Shown here: piece after piece, positions 39,601 through 51,978 of the stretch
Position numbering within the stretch: position 1 is the stretch's first letter
Layout of the letters: every line of letters starts with the position of its first letter
DNA from: Symbiodinium natans
Lineage: Eukaryota > Sar > Dinophyceae > Suessiales > Symbiodiniaceae
Assembly (NCBI GenBank): GCA_905221605.1
Contig: CAJNDS010001524.1
Span: forward strand, 295,501-359,500
Length of the DNA: 64,000 nt
Reading direction: 5' to 3'
Translations under genes and position numbers: made by a program
The notes under the pieces: generated by a model
Databases searched by the model: none
Seen by the model: the letters and a program-made list of their open reading frames with translations, nothing else
Told to the model about the DNA's origin: nothing

Positions 39601-41315
39601 CCAAGCGCTCGTTGAAAGACGGTACAGCGAAAACCGCAGGCATCCCGGACAATCTTCATCCTAAGCACCGAAAAGAAGGTGCCGGTTGCGCTCCCAAAGT
39701 TAGGGTTGAGGGTTGAGGGCTTCTGACACTTAGGTTCTAGGATCTTAAAAAAAAAAGGACGCCCAAGAGACTCCAATACTCCTGACAAAGGAATATATTC
39801 CTAAACCATACAAGGAACCCTATTCATATTTTGAGGTTTTTATTCCTTAATGAAGGGGCATTAGAGTTTTCTTGTGGGGGTTTGGGGTTTCCAAATGCGA
39901 GGTTTTAGGGTGTCCGGAAAATGTAGTTTAGGTTTGCAGGTGCCTAACTTCCCGACCTTTGGGTTCGTTTTTTAGGGTTTAGGGTATAGGGTTCCCTAAC
40001 TTCTGGGTTCGTTTTTTAGGGTTTAGGGTATAGGGTTCGGGTTATAATATGTTGGGGTACATAGGGGTGTACCGCCATTTTCGAGAATGCCCATCCAAGT
40101 CCTGGGCCCTTTTGTTCTGTGTAGCTCCGTACGACTTCTGCAAAAAACACCTTACCTAAACCCTATAAACCCTAAACCCTAAACCCTAAACCCTAAACCC
40201 CAAACCCTAAACCCTAAACCCTATAGTCTAAGTGTACCCACGGTGAGCAGCTTGTAAACCCCGCACCCCAGACCAAAACCGCAAGGCTTAGGGGTTCAGG
40301 GACCCCAAGGCCTAAACCCAAACCAGAAGGTTTTGGGGAGTTTAAGGAACCCGAAACCCTAAACCCTTATCTACTAGCTTACAAAAAACCCCAAAAAAGA
40401 TAAAATGTATTAGGGGTCTTTCTATATTTTGGAAAGTTCTTAAGGAAATAGTAGGTTTAGGGTTTAGGGTTTAGGGTTTAGGGTTTAGGGTTTAGGGGCA
40501 TGCCAGGGGCCTGGCGGCCAGCAGCTGGCGCACTGGTCGGTAAGGGGGATCGCGGCCTGCGGGGCGCCGATTCAGGGTTTAGGGTTTAGGGTTTAGGGTT
40601 TAGGGTTGAGGGTTTAGGGTTTAGGGCAAAGGTCTTGCGATCCTAAGGGCTTCCTGCAAGGGTCTAGGGGTTTGGTAAATCCTAAGTATACCCTGAACCC
40701 TCGCGACCCTTAACAAGTCTACGCCAGGCATATTCTGGAGAGAACCTGCACAGAAAGGGCATCATTTCATTCATGGGTTCAGGGTTTGAGGGTTTTGGAT
40801 TTAGGATTCAGGGCTATAAGTTCTGGCGTTCAGGAATACTAATAACCAACCCCGCGAAGGGCCGCATAATGAAGTCAATGTCCTCACATGTGGGTTCCCA
40901 AAATAGGGGCTGTAATTGCATGACCCCCCCCCCCCCCCTATAAGGGCTTTTTGGATGTTCGCACCAAGAGGCACACAGCGTTCACCATGAGTCACGCTTG
41001 ACAGCCCACAGCCCTAGAGGCTGGGCCGAGTGCGTACAGTATCTTGGAGAGGCGCAAGGAAGACGATGCCAGAGCCTTGGGACCTGGATCGCCACTGGGA
41101 AAATTAAATCGATGCCGGAGGCATTTCCATCAGCCGTCCGACTGACCTGCATGCAGCTTCGCAGCTCACATCCTCGGGACCTGCTGCAAGGGGCTCAAGT
41201 AAGGTGTGTCACAGTGTACAAAATCCGTACAAGCTATGGCTATATAGAAAACTGAGGGTTATAAGCCTATGAGAAAAGAGGCAGGTTTGCCTGCGCAGAC
41301 ACGTCAATGTCAAAC

Positions 41316-43004
41316 TTAATAAGTAAAGGCCCTGAGGCCCTCCCTACATTTCTGTCCCAGCACCTGGTAGCCGCCCTGGTAGGTGGCGGGCTGGTAGGTC
41401 TGGTAGGCCGGGGTCTGTTGTGGCACCTGCTGATAATACTGCGGCGCGGCCTGCGGCATTTGCTGGTTGGCGTAGGCCATCACGTTCTGGACCTGGGGAG
41501 TGGGGAGCACTCATGAACCGAACCCTAACACTGGGATCATCAAACCCAATACTACTAGAATCTCTATTGTGTGGACCATAAGCCCTGCTTAGGGCCTTTT
41601 GGGTTCATTTCTATACTCCCCAAGCGACCTGGTTCTGGAACTGCTGCGGGAAGGCCTGCGGCGCGGTGACCTGCGGGACTTCCGGCGCCTCCTCGATCAT
41701 GGGAGCCGCGTCCACACTGACGGCACGCTTGGACTTCTTCTTCTTCTCTTTCTTCTCATCTCCCGACATGAAGTAGTATGCGCCGCCTGCCAGAGCAAGG
41801 GCCCCGGCGATGCCCCTAATCACGCCGTAGGTCATGGTGTTGTCGCCACCGCCGCCGCCCGAGCTTCCTGGAGTGGAGCCGAGGATCTCGTTGGCCTGCT
41901 CGCCCATCTGGTCGCCCATCTGGTCGGCGGCCTCCTTGGCCTGCACTCCCGCGGACTCCATCGCATCGTTGGCCGTCTGTGTCAGGTCCTTGCCGACATC
42001 GTTGAGCTCGTCTGCCTTATGGCTCAGGTCGCTGCTGGCTTGATTGGCCTTCTGGGTCAGAGCGTCCCCAACCTGGTTGGCCTGTAAGGTCAAATCCTGC
42101 CCAAGCTGGTTGGCCTGGCTGTTGAACTCCTGTGCCTTCTGGCTCAGGTCACCACTGACCTGATTGGTCTTCTGCGCGAGATCCTCTGCAACCTGATTTG
42201 TCGGCTGGCCCACGTCCTGCTGCAACTGGTTGACCTGGCTCTGGAACTCCTTGGCCTTCTGGCTCAGATCACTGCTCAGGCCAGAGCTGGCTTGATTGGC
42301 CTTCTGGGTCAAATCCTTTCCAAACTGGTCGAGCTTCTGAAGTCGGCCGCTCCGCTGTTGAACTCCTGTGTCTTCTGGGTCAGGTCACTTTGGGCCTGAT
42401 TGGCCATCTGGGTCAGATCGTTGGCGGCCTGATTGGCCTGCTGGGTGAGATCCTGTCCGACTTGGTTGACCTGGCTGTGGAACTCATTCGCCTTCTGGCT
42501 CAGGTCACTGGTGGCTTGGTCGGCTTTCTGGGCCAAATCCTTCCCAAACTTGTCCAGCTCCTGACTGGCCTGATCCAGCTGATTTGTGAACTGACTACCG
42601 ACCTCATTTGCCTTCTGGGCCAGATCATTGCCAAATTGGTTCAGTGTGTTGCCCACGTTGCTCGCAGCATTGGCCATTGACTCTGCGGTCACCGGAACCT
42701 CACCCGCACAGGCCTTTGGGCCGCTGTACGACTTCTCATCGACCTTCTCCTGCACATCTTCTCCCAGAAGGTTGCAGGCACCACCGGGGAAGGAGTCCTC
42801 CTTCCACGAGAAATGCTTGCAGGACGGGTTAATGTAACAAGCCATCTGACACATCTTCGGGGTGTAGAGCCATGCCGAATTGGGCGTGCCCTTGACATCG
42901 CTCACGTAGGTGACGCCCTTCTTGGCGCAAGTCGGCACGGCATCACTGTTGGGTTCGGCTGCACCGCCATGGAAGGCGAGGAGGATGCAAATGCCGCGAA
43001 TCAT
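41316..43004 (-). pseudogene. Diverged fourth paralogue of the 27189 gene, with frameshift and an introner
   Basis: Signal peptide MIRGICILLAFHGGAAE, Cys module (KMCQMACYINPSCKHFSWKE), many DLTQKANQ-type repeats, membrane span GVIRGIAGALALAGGAYYF and a Tyr/Gln tail. The frame from 43004 runs off at 42309; homologous repeats continue in another frame, so a one- or two-base indel lies at about 42312-42360. The tail is interrupted by intron 41493-41628 that copies 1-3 lack. It may be a pseudogene, or functional if the indel is a sequence error. Confidence 0.75.
41493..41628 (-). mobile_element. Introner (family B) in the fourth paralogue
   Basis: 136 bp. Donor AACCAG/GTCGC, acceptor CCCCAG/GTCCA: CCAGGTC is present at both ends. 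Phase 0; splicing gives QFQNQ-VQNVMAYA, matching the paralogues' continuous tail. Element ends GGGGAGTATAGAAATGAACC and GGTTCATGAGTGCTCCCC are inverted. Confidence 0.85.
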
Positions 43005-43492
43005 TGCTAGCGAACTGAACTCGACTAGCCACCGCGCGCTGGTCTGAACTGAACACGGAGGAAGGCATTTCAGCTCCGAAGTCTTAGCAACAACAAGTCA
43101 TCTGAACCCTGCGCGCAGCATCCGAGCCTTCTGAGTTACACCCAAGCAAATATATCGGTTTTTGCAGGGCTCGTGTCCGAAGACAGTTCCCAACCAGCTA
43201 GGACTATAGTCTATATAGTGATTATTATAGTAAGTATGTAGGTATATGACCCCCAATTTTAGGGTTCATTTTGGTCCCCAGCATGCGCAAGCCATCCGCA
43301 CGCCCCTAAACCCTAAACCCTAAACCCTAAACCCTAAACCCTAAACCCTAAACCCCAAAAGCCGCAGGAGCCTCGCTGAAGTCTGCGCGTCCAGCCGCTG
43401 GAAGCCGCTGGAAGCCGGCTTTGTCCAGTGGATCCTCGGCCAGGCTTGCGGTTCCAAGGTTTAGGGTTTAGGGTTTAGGGTTTATACTCTAC

Positions 43493-43606
43493 ATAGGCAC
43501 TGACTGCTAGGTGCTTAAGAACTCCCGAAAACAGAAAGCATATTCTTCCGTATTAAGGGTAGTATAGGTTTTTTCTTTTGGGGGTTCTCAAGCAAATATG
43601 AGTCGT
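43493..43606 (+). repeat. Family J hairpin element
   Basis: CTGCTAGGTGCTTAAGAACT and GGGGTTCTCAAGCAAATATG ends inverted; no telomere array inside. Confidence 0.65.
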
Positions 43607-43741
43607 AGCTGGATTTCGTCCCTTGGGATTTCGCAGAGCACCTTACCGAACCCTAACTTGAGGTCAAGGCCTCCTCGCACATGCATTTCCCGCGACCGCG
43701 GCGGCGACATGCAGCAACCAAGCTGACGCTTCTACTCACTG

Positions 43742-43897
43742 CCAGGATGGGCTATTAGGCCTTTATAAATCCCCATTATGAACCCTATTAAAGGCCTTTT
43801 AAGGGATTATAGGGTATAATATAAAGGCCTTTTAAGGGATTATAGGGTATAATATAAAGGCTTTTAAGGGATTATAGGGTATAAGAGCCCATCCTGG
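43742..43897 (+). repeat. Family A hairpin element
   Basis: CCAGGATGGGCTATTAGGCC and GAGCCCATCCTGG ends; a TTTTAAGGGATTATAGGGTA unit is repeated three times near the right end. Confidence 0.8.
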
Positions 43898-44831
43898 TAG
43901 GCATACGCTCGGGCACGCTGGATCCATGAAGAGCCACACTCCCGGGGCGCGTCGCCTCTGCTTCACCTAAACCCTAAACCCTAAACCCTAAACCCTAAGG
44001 CTTTGGAAATCTGCGGGCATGGATCGCCTCAGTGCGAACCTGCTTGGAAGGGCAGGGCTTTGCCTCTGCCCGCTAAACCCCAAAACCCAAAACCCCCTAA
44101 AACCCCCTAAAACCCCCTAAGCCCTAAACCCCAAAACCCCCTAAACCCTAAACCCCAAAACCCAAACCCCTAAACCCGAAACAAAGGGCCTTACCCAGTC
44201 GCCAGCTTCACTCCGGCTCTTTTGTTTGGCTTGCGGAAAATGGGGGCATCCACCCTTTCACGCGGACGCGGCGGGTCCCCCGCAGTTTCCGGAGGCCTGG
44301 TCCTAAATGAATGGTTTAGGGTCTTAGGGTTTTAGAGTTATAGGTTTTAGGGTATTAGGGTTTTAGGGTTTCAGGTTTTAGGGTTTTGGGGTTTTAGGGC
44401 TTTAGGGTTTAGGGAAAAGGGTTTAGGGTTGGAAAAGCAACAGATTACCGTACACTCAGCCTTAGAGCCATGCTGGACATCATGGTACTACACCCTAAAC
44501 CCTAAACCCTAAACCCTAAACCCTAGTTGGGGTTCATCAGGAGACTTTGCAGAATGCAGATCCCCTAAACTTTCGGGTTCCAAGACGAGACTATGATGTA
44601 GACTCAAGCCTAAACCCTACAAACCCTAAACCCTAGTAGTATAAATCCGATCATTCTAAACTTGTTATAAACCCATAAACCCTATGACTATACATCCTAA
44701 GCCCTACAACCCTAAACCCTAGAGCCTAAACCCCAAACCCGTAAACCCCAAACCCTACCTAAACCCCAAACCCTAAAACGCCAAAGGTAGATATCCCTTG
44801 AAAGGAGGTGGGCTGGGGCACGGATTCCACA

Positions 44832-44975
44832 CATGTAGGGGCCCCTTAGTCATAAGTAGGGTTCTAAGGGCCCTGAATTGTACTATACCTCTTACTACGT
44901 AGGTTATTATTCCCCAAACCCTAAACCCTAAACCCTAAACCCTAAACCCTAAACCCAGTAAGGGGGGCCCGGATT
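44832..44975 (+). repeat. Family F hairpin element with embedded CCCTAAA array
   Basis: Left arm ACATGTAGGGGCCCCTTAG; five CCCTAAA units interrupt the right arm before AGTAAGGGGGGCCC. Confidence 0.6.
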
Positions 44976-46996
44976 CCACAGGGGCACAGTGAGACACGCC
45001 GGGAGCTGGCAGCAGCGACTGCGGGACTGGCTGGAGGGGCTTGGGGGAGGGGCTTCGGGTTCGTCTAGGGTTTAGGGTTTAGGGTTTAGGGTTTAGGGTT
45101 TAGGGTTTAGGGTCTAGGGTCTAGGGTTTAGGATTTAGGGTTTAGGGTCTTTACAGGGTCTCTTGAGCTTTTGGGATTTAGGGCCCCCGGGTTTAAGGGC
45201 TTAGGGTCGGGGTGGAGTAATTGGCTGCAGTGTGGCTTAGGATAGGCCCAGGGCCAAGAACTGCAGAGATTTGGATTTTGGAATGGACCAAGAGCAGTTC
45301 AGTCTGAAAGAGCTCTGATACATTCAAAAGGGGACCTCTCAGACATCAATTTTTGGGTTTAGGGTTTAGGGCTTAGGGCTTCGGGTTTATATATATATAT
45401 ATAGGGTTTAGGGTGTAGGGAAGGAATGCTGCAAGCTAGCCAAGGCTGCGCTGCTGCCACTCTTGGCAGGAATTCTTCTGCACCGTCTCCGCCCGAAGCA
45501 CAGCATCGAAAAGGTGCGAGAATGGAGGGATTTCAAGATCAATCTCATTGAGCCGTATAGAGTCCTTCTGGGGTAGGTTTAGGGGACCGATAAAGATTAA
45601 ATTTCTGTGGCTTTAAGAGGATTATGTAGGGGATTCAGGGTAACCTCGGGAAAGCTGCAGCTCTACAACGTCGAGACCATTGGCAAGCCAACTAAATGGG
45701 TATGCCTGGTGAGATAAGCGCGCTCATCGTGGACATTGCTCTTCAGCACGGTTTAGGGTTTAGGGTTTAGGGTTTAGGGTTTAGGGTTTAGGGTTCTTTA
45801 CAAGGTTGTTGGATGGCCAAAAGAAAGCTCCAGGCACACGCCCAATGGACGCAGACTCAATTCATCTTCGTCCGTGAAACTGCCCATCTTCAACGCCAGC
45901 CTCAGCAAACAGTGTGCATGGGACAGGCATATGCGCGAGTCGGATTGAACAATGGGGATCAGAAAGCTCCACACAACGTCCATGACCGTGCCACATCTGA
46001 ACAAAGCCTGCCCATCCATCAGGTCGACTGTATGAACAGACCCAAACTTCATCGATCCAACTCCAAGACGGTATATAGATAGTTCTCTGATTCAATGACC
46101 CGCTGCTTGGCAACCCACAGACCAGACCTTAGGATTTAGGATTTCGTCTCAGAAATCGGCATTGGAGAGCTTTGCACTAAGTACCAGCTGGTGCACGGGC
46201 CATAAACTAAGTAGTAACACTTAGAAGCCAAGTAAGGACCTTTACAACCCTATTTGGGGGTTTTCGAAAATAGGGGGGGCCCCTCAATATAGATCCCCAA
46301 AATAATCCCCCTAAACCCTAAACCCTGAAACCTAAACCCTAGGCCCTCGACCCTAAACCCTAAACCATGGTGGCCCCTCGGCTGCGGACGCGGTTCCACT
46401 GGTTCTGAGTCTATCCTGGCATCCAAGCTCACGAAGGTGCTTTCTCAGACTCTCTGGGCCCTAAACCCTAAACCCTAAATCCTAAACCCTAAACTGCCCT
46501 AAACCCTAAACCCTAAGTGGCATCAGAGTTCAGGGCTTGCTTCTGGGGCTCCCATATGCTAGGGTTTAGGCTTTAGGGTTTAGGGTTTGGGGTTTAGGGC
46601 TTAGGGATAGGGTTTAGGGCCCTAAACCCTATTAGGGTCCTTTTCATAAGGGAAGCCTATTATTTGGGGACTCTATTCGGGGGTCTCCGACTTTCCTCAA
46701 AACCCCCTAAAGTGCTATGACAGCATTGTGCCCTACAGGGCCGAGTTACATGGGGTGGGTGGATGTACGTTTAAGATAGCCAGAATTCGCCCCTAAACCC
46801 TAAACCCTAAACCCTAAGCCCTACACCCTAAACCTTTAACCCTAAACCCCAAACCCTAAACACTCAACCCTAAACTCATGCCGGAGGTGCGAGCAGTGAG
46901 GGGGACCGAAGGCAGCGTGGGCAACCGCTGGGATTCCCCTCAGCGGTAGTCGCTTCAAAAGACCGTTGGGGACAGCAACTTATTCTAAACCCCCCG

Positions 46997-47074
46997 GTTT
47001 AGGGTTTAGGGTTTAGGGTTTAGGGTTTAGGGTTTAGGGTTTAGGGTTTAGGGTTTAGGGTTTAGGGTTTAGGG
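46997..47074 (+). repeat. TTTAGGG array, 11 units
   Basis: Perfect heptamers, followed by three copies of ACAGGCCG. Confidence 0.95.
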
Positions 47075-47383
47075 TGACAGGCCGACAGGCCGACAGGCCG
47101 ACAACCCTAAACCCTAACGTCCTATCGCTATGGCTCTGCAATCTGAAGTATGTAACTCTGTAGGCTTCCAGGGACCTAGTTAGAGCCCACAGCGACACAA
47201 TACTTCGTGCCTAGGAAGTAGAAGGTGGCCCGTGGATACAAAGAAAAGCTGTGACAAACTCTTCCCAGGTCAGAGATCTTCTGCTACTTAATCGCTAAGG
47301 GTTTAGGTAATCAAGAGCCAAGAACACACAAAGCGCAGGCGTGGCCATGCTTGCACCTGACATGAAAAGCCTACAAGTAGTGG

Positions 47384-47500
47384 CCCCCTTACTACACTAA
47401 CCTTAGTTAAGGGAGTTATAACCCACGTAGTAAGACTTAGAACCCAATTTAGGACCCTTGATAACCCTATTTATAACTAGGGCCCCTCCATGTAGCGAAG
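47384..47500 (+). repeat. Family F hairpin element
   Basis: TAGTGGCCCCCTTACTACAC at the left, ATAACTAGGGCCCCTCCATG at the right. Confidence 0.6.
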
Positions 47501-48329
47501 CGCGCCATAAGCCGTCAAGCCCTAAACCCGAACCCCCCAAGCGAAACCCTAAATTCCAAGATCCTCAAGCAAGGTGGAGGAAGCCACAAAAACCTTTGAA
47601 CCCCAACGGCAATAAACACTAAGCCCTACAATATGCAAAGCTCTACTACAGAAGCAATCCACTCTCTAAACCCTGGCGTGGACTTTCGAGTAACCCTGAA
47701 CCCTAAACCCTAAACCCAAAACCCTAAACCCTAAATACACTCACTACATTCGGAAATCGAGACCTGGGCGGCCCCCACCGGTCCACGGCGGGGAGCAGCA
47801 GCCAAGGGAGAGGTTGCCGCGCGAGTCGGCCGTGGCCGGCGCCTGCCCAGGAGGTCTGCGCGACATTTCTTGGGAGGGTTTGGGGGGTTTGGGGGGTTTG
47901 GGGTTTGGTGTTTGGGGTTTGGGGTTTAGGGTTTAGGGTTTAGGGTTACCTCAAGGCTCCTTTTTGGCGGCTTTAGGGTTTTTGGTTTAGGGCTGAGGGC
48001 TTAGGGTTTAGGGCTGCTGTCGGGAATCTCGCGTCCCAAACATGTCACACACTTCGGTACCTTGCCTTCGTCGTGGCCGTATTCACTCGATCACTTCTCC
48101 CGGGCCTGGGCGCTGAGAGGGCGAAGCGGCTCGGCAGTGTCATTCGTTGGGCCCCAACGAGGCTCGTTTTAAGTAATGAGGGTTCAGGGTGATTAGAGCA
48201 CTTCGGGTGATTTAGGCCTGAACCAAAGATACAGTGTTGCAAGGACCGAGCAGAGTTGAAGCATCTAGCATACTTGCGCCAGCAGTCGCGCGCATTGCCC
48301 GTTGTGGACCATTGGCCGTGAGGCTATCT

Positions 48330-48439
48330 CCCTAAGGGTCCATGAACCTAAATATTGAATACTTGGGCCTTAAAGTAATTCCTATATAGGGACTTTGGGG
48401 GCCCAAGTATATAAGAATGAGGTACATGGACCCTTAGGG
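48330..48439 (+). repeat. Family I hairpin element
   Basis: CCCTAAGGGTCCATGAACCT and AGGTACATGGACCCTTAGGG are long inverted ends; second copy 58978-59096. No ITS inside. Confidence 0.85.
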
Positions 48440-48736
48440 TCTGATATCGACTGTTACAGACAGGCTCAGGGCTTGGGGTAGAGTTATCTGGATCAGAATG
48501 CGGGGATGATATGGGGCTTTCCATGCGATGGGGCCCCTAATATAGACCCCAGAACACTATGGGATAAAACTGATAAAACAGACCCGAATAAGGCACTCTA
48601 ACATCCCCTAGCTGTCCATGTGCCCGTGTAGTATACAATTGGGCCTAAAGGGCTTCTCATCTAGTAGCTTGAGGGCATATACAGGTACATGGACCCTTAG
48701 GGATCGTAAACCCCAGATTGGTCATTCATTACCTGC

Positions 48737-48840
48737 TTGGAAGCCCTTACGACTTAGTAAGTATACTTATATCTTCTAATGCATAATACCCCATAACCCA
48801 ACTTACTAACCCTACTTACTAAGTCAAGAGGTCTTCCAAG
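48737..48840 (+). repeat. Hairpin element (family L)
   Basis: CTTGGAAGCCCTTACGACTT and AAGTCAAGAGGTCTTCCAAG inverted ends. Confidence 0.7.
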
Positions 48841-49647
48841 TAGGCCCCCCTCTGTTACGCAAAGCCTTCGGAAGCCAAACACCAAGCCGTGTGCTGGCGG
48901 GAGCTGCACCGCGCAGTCCCAACGCGGCCCTGCGGACATGGGGAGTGAAGTCCAGAAACACCCTAAACCCTAAGCCCTATACATCTACAATCTCGGAACC
49001 TTAAGACCAGGAAACCCCCACCTAGCCCTCAAGACCTACGACACCCAAGATAGCCGTGACATCTTGGAAAAGCCGCGAAGAATCATTCGAGGATTGGAGA
49101 GATATCAAGTATCATCGTCAACCCGCACTAGGGAAATAAAAGCATGCCAAGTCCCCCCCCCCCCCCTTTACCCTATAAACCCCGTAAACCCTACAAACCC
49201 GGATAAAACCCACAACCCCTTTGAACCCCCAAAAACATCAAAAGACCTTATAAGTCTTGTAAATCTTGTAACCCCCCCCCCCACCCACCACTAGAAACCC
49301 ATGCTTTAGATCGACCCCCACCCCCCCCCCTCCCCCCGACGTGAAGCCACCGCAAACCCTAAACCCTAAACCCTAAACCCTAAACCCTAAACCCTAAATA
49401 CCGCACCTGCGCCAATCTCCCGGGGCTCTCGGCGCGTAGCGCAGTGAGGTTCTCCTTGCCCGAGGCGGTGCGCCTCGGCTTTCGGGATAAGTGACTCAAT
49501 TTTGGGGGGGTGGAGAGGTTTTTAGGGTTAGGGTTTTAGGGTTCAAGGATTTTTGTGTTTAAGGGATTAGGGGGCTCAGGGTTCAGGGCTTGGGGCTTGG
49601 AAGGCTTCGTGCTTTGGGGGTGTGGGGTTTCGGGACGTTAAATTGGG

Positions 49648-49757
49648 ATGTTCCCCCTAAAGCTCCTGTCCTCAATAGGGAGTAGAATACCCCCAAATAT
49701 AATCCGCATTAAGGACGGTTAGTATAAGGGGGAAGATCCCAAAAACGATCATAACCA
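49648..49757 (+). repeat. Family H hairpin element
   Basis: TTGGGATGTTCCCCCTAAAG and AAGGGGGAAGATCCCAA inverted ends. Copies at 51848-51946 and 56060-56140; fragments at 9828, 38788 and 56950. Confidence 0.7.
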
Positions 49758-49823
49758 TCCCTAAGAAGGGTCTATGAACCCACAAACTCTTTAGGGTGCC
49801 TTTGGTCCACAAGGTTGACTGTT

Positions 49824-49904
49824 ACCCTAAACCCTCAACCCTAAACCCTAAACCCTAAACCCTAAACCCTAAACCCTAAACCCTAAACCCTAAACCCTAA
49901 ACCT
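49824..49904 (+). repeat. CCCTAAA array, about 11 units
   Basis: Adjacent to a family B end (GGTCCACAAGG) and followed by a family H fragment. Confidence 0.9.
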
Positions 49905-50022
49905 ATAGGGGGGAACATCCCAAACGTTAGGGTTTTTGCACGCCCTGGGTCCTGGCCGAGGCCGCGACTTCGGCCCCTTCGAAAGCGCCTCTTGCAGGGT
50001 TTTCCATGGCGCGGGTTGGGGG

Positions 50023-50110
50023 GTTTAGGGTTTAGGGTTTAGGGTTTAGGGTTTAGGGTTTAGGGTTTAGGGTTTAGGGTTTAGGGCTTAGGGTTTAGGG
50101 TTTAGGGTTG
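50023..50110 (+). repeat. TTTAGGG array, about 12 units
   Basis: Perfect apart from one GCTTAGG unit. Confidence 0.95.
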
Positions 50111-51429
50111 GGGAGGAGAGGGGGGGGGGTTGGGGTTTAGAGGGTTTACTGGGTTTAGAGGGTTTACAGGGTCTAGAGGTTTAGAGGGTTTAGGGATTTA
50201 GGGCTTGGGGTTTCGGGTTCAGAAGGGTAAGGGGGAAACGGAAATGCCCGTATGCTGTGTAGAGTGCAGAAGATCTTGGTAGGTTTGACGTGGGATCTGT
50301 GCGTCTCAAGGGGCTTAGGGTAAAGGAAAACAACCAAACCCTCAATGAACGACATGATGCACAATTCAACACTTGACGACTCCCCTAAACCCTAAACCCT
50401 AAACCCTAAACCCTAAACCCTAAACCCTAAACCCTAAACCCTGGCAACCCATGAGCCCACAACCTCCCACATCCAAGCTGCAAAAAGCAGCACCAAAAAA
50501 AGAAAGTGGGGACGCCTCTTGTCCCGAGTGCACCATCTTCTCGCAGAGGGCTAGAAGCTGTGGCCTGCTAACAGGAAGGCGAACTACAGACTGCATGGTC
50601 GGGTGCGGCTTCTCTCGAGTGTCGCTGTTCACAAAGCCCGGCGTCGTTGCAGCTTCGGGATCTGCATTTCGATGGAGTTCGGGGGGGTTTGCTCCTGTTG
50701 TGTTTGAAGAACTCCAAGACACTACGTACGAGTAAGATATAGCTGTCTAGCTCTTCCTCCCATCCCATGTCATCGGAGAAGGTAGCACCCGGGCTCAGAC
50801 TCACCGGAACAATCTGATGAACCCCTTTTACTTAAGGGGTATAAGGAGGGACCCCCAATGCCCAACAGCCGAAGGGTTGAGCCGTTTGCCGCCCCGGACG
50901 CCGGAACGGAACTTGATCATCCTTGTTTTGCTGGCTGTTGGTTTGCACAGCTGGGTTATTCCGCTATATGATATATGACTCCAAGACAACCCCCTTTCTC
51001 TGCCTTATATAGTCCTTATATATATATATATATATATACATGCGTAGCCGCTAACTCATCCCCAAATAACTCCCTAAGGTCCCTTGTAAGGGTCGCTTGC
51101 TTCGTCCCTCTCGATATCTAGGCCACACTCTCCACTTCTAGGGTCTTTTTAAGGTTAAAAAACCCTAAAAGGGACAAGAATTCAGGGTTTTTTAACGTTA
51201 AAAAACCCTAAATGCGGTGCAACAGAGGGCCTTTCAAAGGTGTCGCTCTGAAAGGTCACCTTGCCTGGCTGGTACCTGCTCTGCGGGGAGCAGCCCTGGA
51301 TCCTAAGAGTCGAATTCCTGGGAGCCTTACAAAGCCTAAACCCTAAACCCTAAACCCTAAACCCTAAACCCTAAACCCTAAACCCTAAACCCAACCCTGG
51401 ATCCTAAGAGTCGATTCCTGGGAGCCTTA

Positions 51430-51546
51430 CACTTAGTAGCCCAGGAACCATATGATCTTCAGGGCACCCTTTGTTTGGGTTGGCTACTTTATACGGGTAA
51501 ACCAGAACCCCAAAACAAAAGGGTAAAGGGTGCCACTGGGCTACCA
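51430..51546 (+). repeat. Family C hairpin element
   Basis: CTTAGTAGCCCAGGAACCAT and CCACTGGGCTACCAAG inverted ends; same family as intron 37368-37493. Confidence 0.8.
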
Positions 51547-51717
51547 AGTACAAAGCCGAAACTTAATCCAACTCGAGGCATTTCGAAAGGTGGGGTTTGA
51601 GGGTATAGGGGTTGAGGGTTTAGGGTTTAGGGCTTAGGGTTTAGGGTTTAGGGGCCCACTCCGCAACAAGCAAATGAGCATTCGGAGGACAAGAAGCATT
51701 GCCTCCTATCTTGCGGA

Positions 51718-51978
51718 CCAAATGAACCTTCAAATTGGAACGCTGCCATCATCCGTTAGGGTATGAATCTTATACTACTACAATCTCAATTAGGGTATAT
51801 ATATATATACACTAAATCCCTATGTTTTTCAGGGATCAGAATACATGAATTGGGATGTTCCCCCCTAGGCTAACAGTCCTTAAAGGGATCATAAACCCCC
51901 TATTAAGGACTGTTAGTAAAAGGGGAACATCCCAATTTGTGAACCACAAACCCTTTTTAGGGTTCATTCGGTCCACAC
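51718..51978 (+). repeat. Family B element carrying a family H element
   Basis: Outer ends GCGGACCAAATGAACCTT and AGGGTTCATTCGGTCCACA. The inner 51848-51946 is a complete family H hairpin, a nested insertion. Confidence 0.7.

Noticed and set aside
50453-50729. Exon at 50.5-50.7 kb
   Set aside because: Both strands are open with similar coding character (plus ends before GTAAGA; minus reads into 50804). The strand cannot be decided, so no gene is listed.
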